Below are positions 61,120 through 64,000 of a stretch of DNA of 64,000 nt, piece by piece. The position numbers were made by a program, and so were the translations under genes. Position 1 is the stretch's first letter. Each line of letters starts with the position of its first letter. The notes beneath the pieces were generated by a model. That model worked only from the letters and a program-made list of their open reading frames with translations, was not told where the DNA came from and ran no database searches. The stretch spans positions 1 through 64,000 of the forward strand of contig NZ_AOJL01000037.1 in the NCBI RefSeq assembly GCF_000337035.1, written 5' to 3'. This DNA comes from Halorubrum coriense DSM 10284 (lineage in GTDB: Archaea > Halobacteriota > Halobacteria > Halobacteriales > Haloferacaceae).

Positions 61120-61198
61120 ACCCCTAGCGAGGAGAGGGACGGACCCTGAAAAACCTCTCGATAACCGGCGTCGGTCGCGCTCGCGCCGTCGCGGCCGG

Positions 61199-62365
61199 TC
61201 AGAACTCCTGCTCGGCCAGCGCGTCTTCGAGCGCCGCGAGGACGTATTCGACGTTCTTCGGGCGGGCGGAGTGACCCATACAGCCGATCCGCCAGATGTC
61301 GCCCTCCAGGTCGCCGAGGCCGGACGCGATCTCCAGGTCGTACTCCGCGAGCAGGTGGTCGATGACGGCGGCGTCGTCGACCCCGTCGGGCACGCGGACC
61401 GCGTTCAGGCTCGGGAGCCAGTACTCGTCGGGCGCGTTCATCTCGAGGCCGAGCTCGCGGAGCCCCGCCTTCAGGTCGCTCGCGACCTCGCGGTGGCGCG
61501 CCCACCGCGCCTCGATCCCCTCCTCGGCGACGAGGCGGAGCGCCTCGCGCAGCGCGTACACGTTCGTGATCGGCGCGGTGTGGTGATACGACCGGTCGTC
61601 GCCCCAGTACCCCTCCAGCAGGGAGAGGTCGAGGTACCACGACCGCGGGCGTTCCTCGCGGTCGAGCACCTTGTCCATCGCTCGGTCGCTGAGGGTGAGC
61701 GGGCTCGCGCCGGGCGGACACGAGAGGCACTTCTGCGGGCCGGAGTAGGCGACGTCGACGCCCCAGTCGTCGACCCGCATCTCGACGCCGCCGAGCGACG
61801 TGACGCAGTCGGCGATCACGAAGGCGTCGTGGGCGTGCGCGACGTCGGTCAGTTCCGCGACGTCCGGCTGGCGGACGCCGGTCGAGGTCTCCGCGTGGAC
61901 GAACCCGAACACGTCCGGCTGGTGTTCGTCGAACGCGCGCTCGACGTCGACGGGGTCGAGCGGTTCCCCCCACGGGGCGTGTACCTCGACGACCTCGCCG
62001 CCCGCGCGCTCGGCCATCGACTTCATCCGGCCGCCGAAGTAGCCGTTCGTCGGGACCAACATCGTGTCGCCCGGCTCGACGAGGTTACCGATCGCGGCCT
62101 CCATCGACGCCGACCCCGTCCCCGAAACCGGAATGGTCCACCGGTTGTCGGTCCGGAACGTGTAGCGCAACAGCTCTTGGACCTCGTCCATGATCTCGAC
62201 GAACGACGGGTCGAGGTGACCGACGAGCGGCGTGCTCATCGCCTTGAGGACGCGCGGGTGGACGTCGCTCGGACCGGGACCCATCAGCGTGCGGTCCGGC
62301 GGCGTCAGCTCGCCGACCTCGGGCGGTCGCTCGTCGACGCCGGGCTCGACGTGGGAGTTCGACAT
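61199..62365 (-). CDS. Class V aminotransferase (alanine-glyoxylate/serine-pyruvate type)
   Basis: 388 residues from the Met at 62365. The PLP lysine lies in YSGPQKCLSCPPGASPL. MGPGPSDVHPRVLKAM, SGTGSASMEAAIGNL and GFVHAETSTGVRQPD, with the family Ser-Thr, complete the pattern, followed by IADCVTSLGG. SYHHTAPITNVYALREAL and IWRIGCMGHSA match alanine-glyoxylate transaminases. It probably moves an amino group between alanine or serine and glyoxylate or pyruvate. A GTAAAAAAC box lies 24-31 bases before the ATG, so the transcript should be leaderless. Confidence 0.94.
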   Translation of the reverse strand: MSNSHVEPGVDERPPEVGELTPPDRTLMGPGPSDVHPRVLKAMSTPLVGHLDPSFVEIMDEVQELLRYTFRTDNRWTIPVSGTGSASMEAAIGNLVEPGDTMLVPTNGYFGGRMKSMAERAGGEVVEVHAPWGEPLDPVDVERAFDEHQPDVFGFVHAETSTGVRQPDVAELTDVAHAHDAFVIADCVTSLGGVEMRVDDWGVDVAYSGPQKCLSCPPGASPLTLSDRAMDKVLDREERPRSWYLDLSLLEGYWGDDRSYHHTAPITNVYALREALRLVAEEGIEARWARHREVASDLKAGLRELGLEMNAPDEYWLPSLNAVRVPDGVDDAAVIDHLLAEYDLEIASGLGDLEGDIWRIGCMGHSARPKNVEYVLAALEDALAEQEF

Positions 62366-62388
62366 ACCTCGGATCCCGGAAAGCGGCG

Positions 62389-62396
62389 TAAAAAAC
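62389..62396 (-). promoter_or_regulatory. TATA-like box of the aminotransferase gene
   Basis: Reads GTTTTTTAC on the minus strand at leaderless distance (24-31 bases) from the ATG at 62365. Confidence 0.6.
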
Positions 62397-62516
62397 CCGA
62401 CGGAACCGGGAATCCTCGGCGTCGAGTCGGTCGCGCGGCCGCGCGGTCGAGTGAGACCGGGGCCGTTCGAGCGTCGATCCCCGGCAACTAAGCGGCCCCG
62501 ACGAGTACACGTGCGC

Positions 62517-64000
62517 ATGTCCGGCCCCCCGCGTGGCTCGAACTCGGAACGGGACCTTCAGACGGTCCTCGACCGGATGGCGGACGGGTTCTTCGCCCTC
62601 GACGCGGACTGGACCGTCACGTACGCCAACGACGCCGGCCGGCGGATCCTCCGGTCCGCGATGAGCGACGAGGTGGTCGGCGCGGACGGCTCCGTCGAGG
62701 GACGCCACCTGTGGGACGCGATCCCCGGCTCGGCCGAGACGCAGTTCCACGACGAGTACCACCGCGCCATGGCGACCCAAGAGCCAGTCTCGTTCGACTC
62801 GTACTACGAGCCGCTGGGCACGTGGTTCGACGTGCGCGCGTTCCCCGACGACGACGGGCTGTCCGTGTACCTCCGCGACGTGTCCGAGCGGCGCGAACTG
62901 GAGCGGCGACAGCGGGAGAGCCTCCGCGCGATCCAGCGGCTGTACGCGGTCTCGTCGGACCACGATCGCACGTTCGAGGAGAAGGTCGACGCCATCCTCA
63001 CGCTCGGCTGCGAGTACCTCGACGTGCCGAACGGCTTCCTCACGCGGATCGACGACGGTCGACAGCGCGTCGAAGTGTCCCACGCCGACCACCCCCTCCT
63101 CCAGGTCGGGGAGACCTGTCCCCTCGACGAGGCCTACTGTAAGCGCACGATCGAACGCGACGCGCTGTTGACCGTCGTCGACGCGTCCGACGAGGGGTGG
63201 GAGGGCGACGAGGCGTACGAGACGTTCGGCCTCGAAACCTACATCGGCGGGCAGGTGGAGGTCGAAGGGGAGCAGTACGGCACGCTCTGTTTCGCCGCGA
63301 CGACGCCCCGCGGCGAGCCGTTCACCGACACGCAACGGACGTTCGTCGAGCTGCTCACGCGGTGGGTGAGCTACGAGCTGGAGCGACAGCGCGCCGCCGA
63401 GCGGCTCGAACGCGAGCGGAACCGGCTCGACGAGTTCGCGAGCGTCGTGAGCCACGACCTCCGGAATCCCCTCACGACCGCGCGGGGCCGGCTGGACCTC
63501 CTGGCCGACGACTGCGACAGCGAGCACATCGAGCCGGTCGAGCGGTCGCTCTCGCGGATGGAGACGCTCGTCGACGACCTGCTGACGCTCGCGCGCGAGG
63601 GAGACGCCGTCGACGACCCGTGCCCGGTCGACCTCGTCGCGGTCGCGACCGACGCGTGGGAGACGACCGATACGCAGCGCGGAACGCTCCGAACGGCGGC
63701 CGACGAGTTCGAGATCTTGGCGGACGAGGCGCGGCTCAGACAGCTCTTCGAGAACCTGTTCCGCAACGGCGTCGAGCACGGGGGCTCGGACGCGGCCCTC
63801 ACCGTGGGAGCGCTCCCGGACGGAGACGGCTTCTACGTGGCAGACGACGGGCCGGGAATCCCCGAGGACGAACGCGACCGGGTGTTCGAGACCGGCTACA
63901 CGACGACCGCCGACGGGACGGGGTTCGGCCTGAACATCGTGAGCGAGATCGCCGACGCGCACGGCTGGGCGATCCGCGTCGTCGAGTCCGAAGCGGGCGG
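62517..64000 (+). CDS. PAS-GAF sensor histidine kinase, 3' end outside window
   Basis: 494 codons are visible and the frame is open at the window end. Residues 10-125 are a PAS domain (LDRMADGFFALDADWTVTYA then DVRAFPDDDGLSVYLRDVSE). Residues about 140-290 are a GAF domain (FEEKVDAILTLGCEYLDV, GGQVEVEGEQYGTLCFAA). The dimerisation helix has FASVVSHDLRNPLTTARGRL with phospho-acceptor His313. The ATPase part has LRQLFENLFRNGVEHGG (N box), VADDGPGIPEDERDR (G1) and GTGFGLNIVSEIA (G2). No membrane span, so it is a cytoplasmic sensor. No response regulator is in view. It is divergent from the aminotransferase gene. Confidence 0.93.
   Translation, partial: MSGPPRGSNSERDLQTVLDRMADGFFALDADWTVTYANDAGRRILRSAMSDEVVGADGSVEGRHLWDAIPGSAETQFHDEYHRAMATQEPVSFDSYYEPLGTWFDVRAFPDDDGLSVYLRDVSERRELERRQRESLRAIQRLYAVSSDHDRTFEEKVDAILTLGCEYLDVPNGFLTRIDDGRQRVEVSHADHPLLQVGETCPLDEAYCKRTIERDALLTVVDASDEGWEGDEAYETFGLETYIGGQVEVEGEQYGTLCFAATTPRGEPFTDTQRTFVELLTRWVSYELERQRAAERLERERNRLDEFASVVSHDLRNPLTTARGRLDLLADDCDSEHIEPVERSLSRMETLVDDLLTLAREGDAVDDPCPVDLVAVATDAWETTDTQRGTLRTAADEFEILADEARLRQLFENLFRNGVEHGGSDAALTVGALPDGDGFYVADDGPGIPEDERDRVFETGYTTTADGTGFGLNIVSEIADAHGWAIRVVESEAG

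Noticed and set aside
1-64000. Search for CRISPR arrays, rRNA genes, intact insertion sequences and integrases
   Set aside because: No regularly spaced repeats, no rRNA-like sequence and no transposase or recombinase domain were recognised in any frame.

Overview
The window is haloarchaeal chromosome. Evidence: high GC content, an acidic proteome rich in Asp and Glu, leaderless genes with a TATA-like box about 25-30 bases before the start codon, Tat-dependent lipoproteins, and archaeal versions of housekeeping enzymes. Gene content and codon use resemble Halorubrum or a close relative; that genus-level statement is an inference.

Region 1 (1-25.2 kb) is a surface polysaccharide or glycan assembly locus. 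It carries a nucleotidyltransferase of the RmlA type, three NAD-dependent sugar epimerase/dehydratases, a UDP-galactopyranose-mutase-like flavoprotein, two GT2 and two GT4 glycosyltransferases, a flippase, a large polytopic protein that may be a GT-C transferase or polymerase, and a hexapeptide acyltransferase. It also has two GH26-like proteins (one a Tat lipoprotein), two alkaline-phosphatase-superfamily (sulfatase-like) enzymes, a DUF1616 membrane protein, a DUF457 membrane protein and a Tat lipoprotein with a PPC-like domain. Transcription is in blocks on both strands, with AT-rich promoter gaps that share GTAAG/CTTAC elements. No oligosaccharyltransferase is visible. The likely job is to build, polymerise or export, trim and decorate a surface glycan.

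Region 2 (25.5-33.9 kb) is very GC-rich. It holds a fourth sugar epimerase whose second codon is TAG, an ACR3/BASS-type permease behind an inverted-repeat operator, two coupled small membrane proteins, and an amphi-Trp protein. It also holds a saccharopine-dehydrogenase-like reductase (with an iron-box-like palindrome between it and the amphi-Trp gene), a CysD-like PP-loop enzyme divergent from an alkaline-phosphatase-superfamily enzyme, a Nudix hydrolase and a zinc-ribbon protein.

Region 3 (about 34.0-39.0 kb) is visibly less GC-rich and is made of membrane and stress proteins: DUF457, two overlapping YjdF/DUF2238-like genes, HdeD-like and MscS.

Region 4 (39.3-64.0 kb) is mostly core genome. 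It includes chorismate synthase, enoyl-CoA hydratase, a frameshifted nucleoside phosphorylase next to an archaeal hypoxanthine/guanine phosphoribosyltransferase, a DJ-1/PfpI protein, a second sugar nucleotidyltransferase, a TrkA-DHH protein, and a complete TAXI-type TRAP uptake operon with DUF1850. It continues with tRNA-Lys(CTT), UV damage endonuclease, an SDR oxidoreductase, several small membrane proteins, an SDR remnant, an MFS transporter, a CBS-less IMPDH/GMP-reductase-family enzyme, a class V aminotransferase and the first part of a PAS-GAF histidine kinase that runs off the end. No CRISPR array, rRNA or intact insertion sequence was seen.
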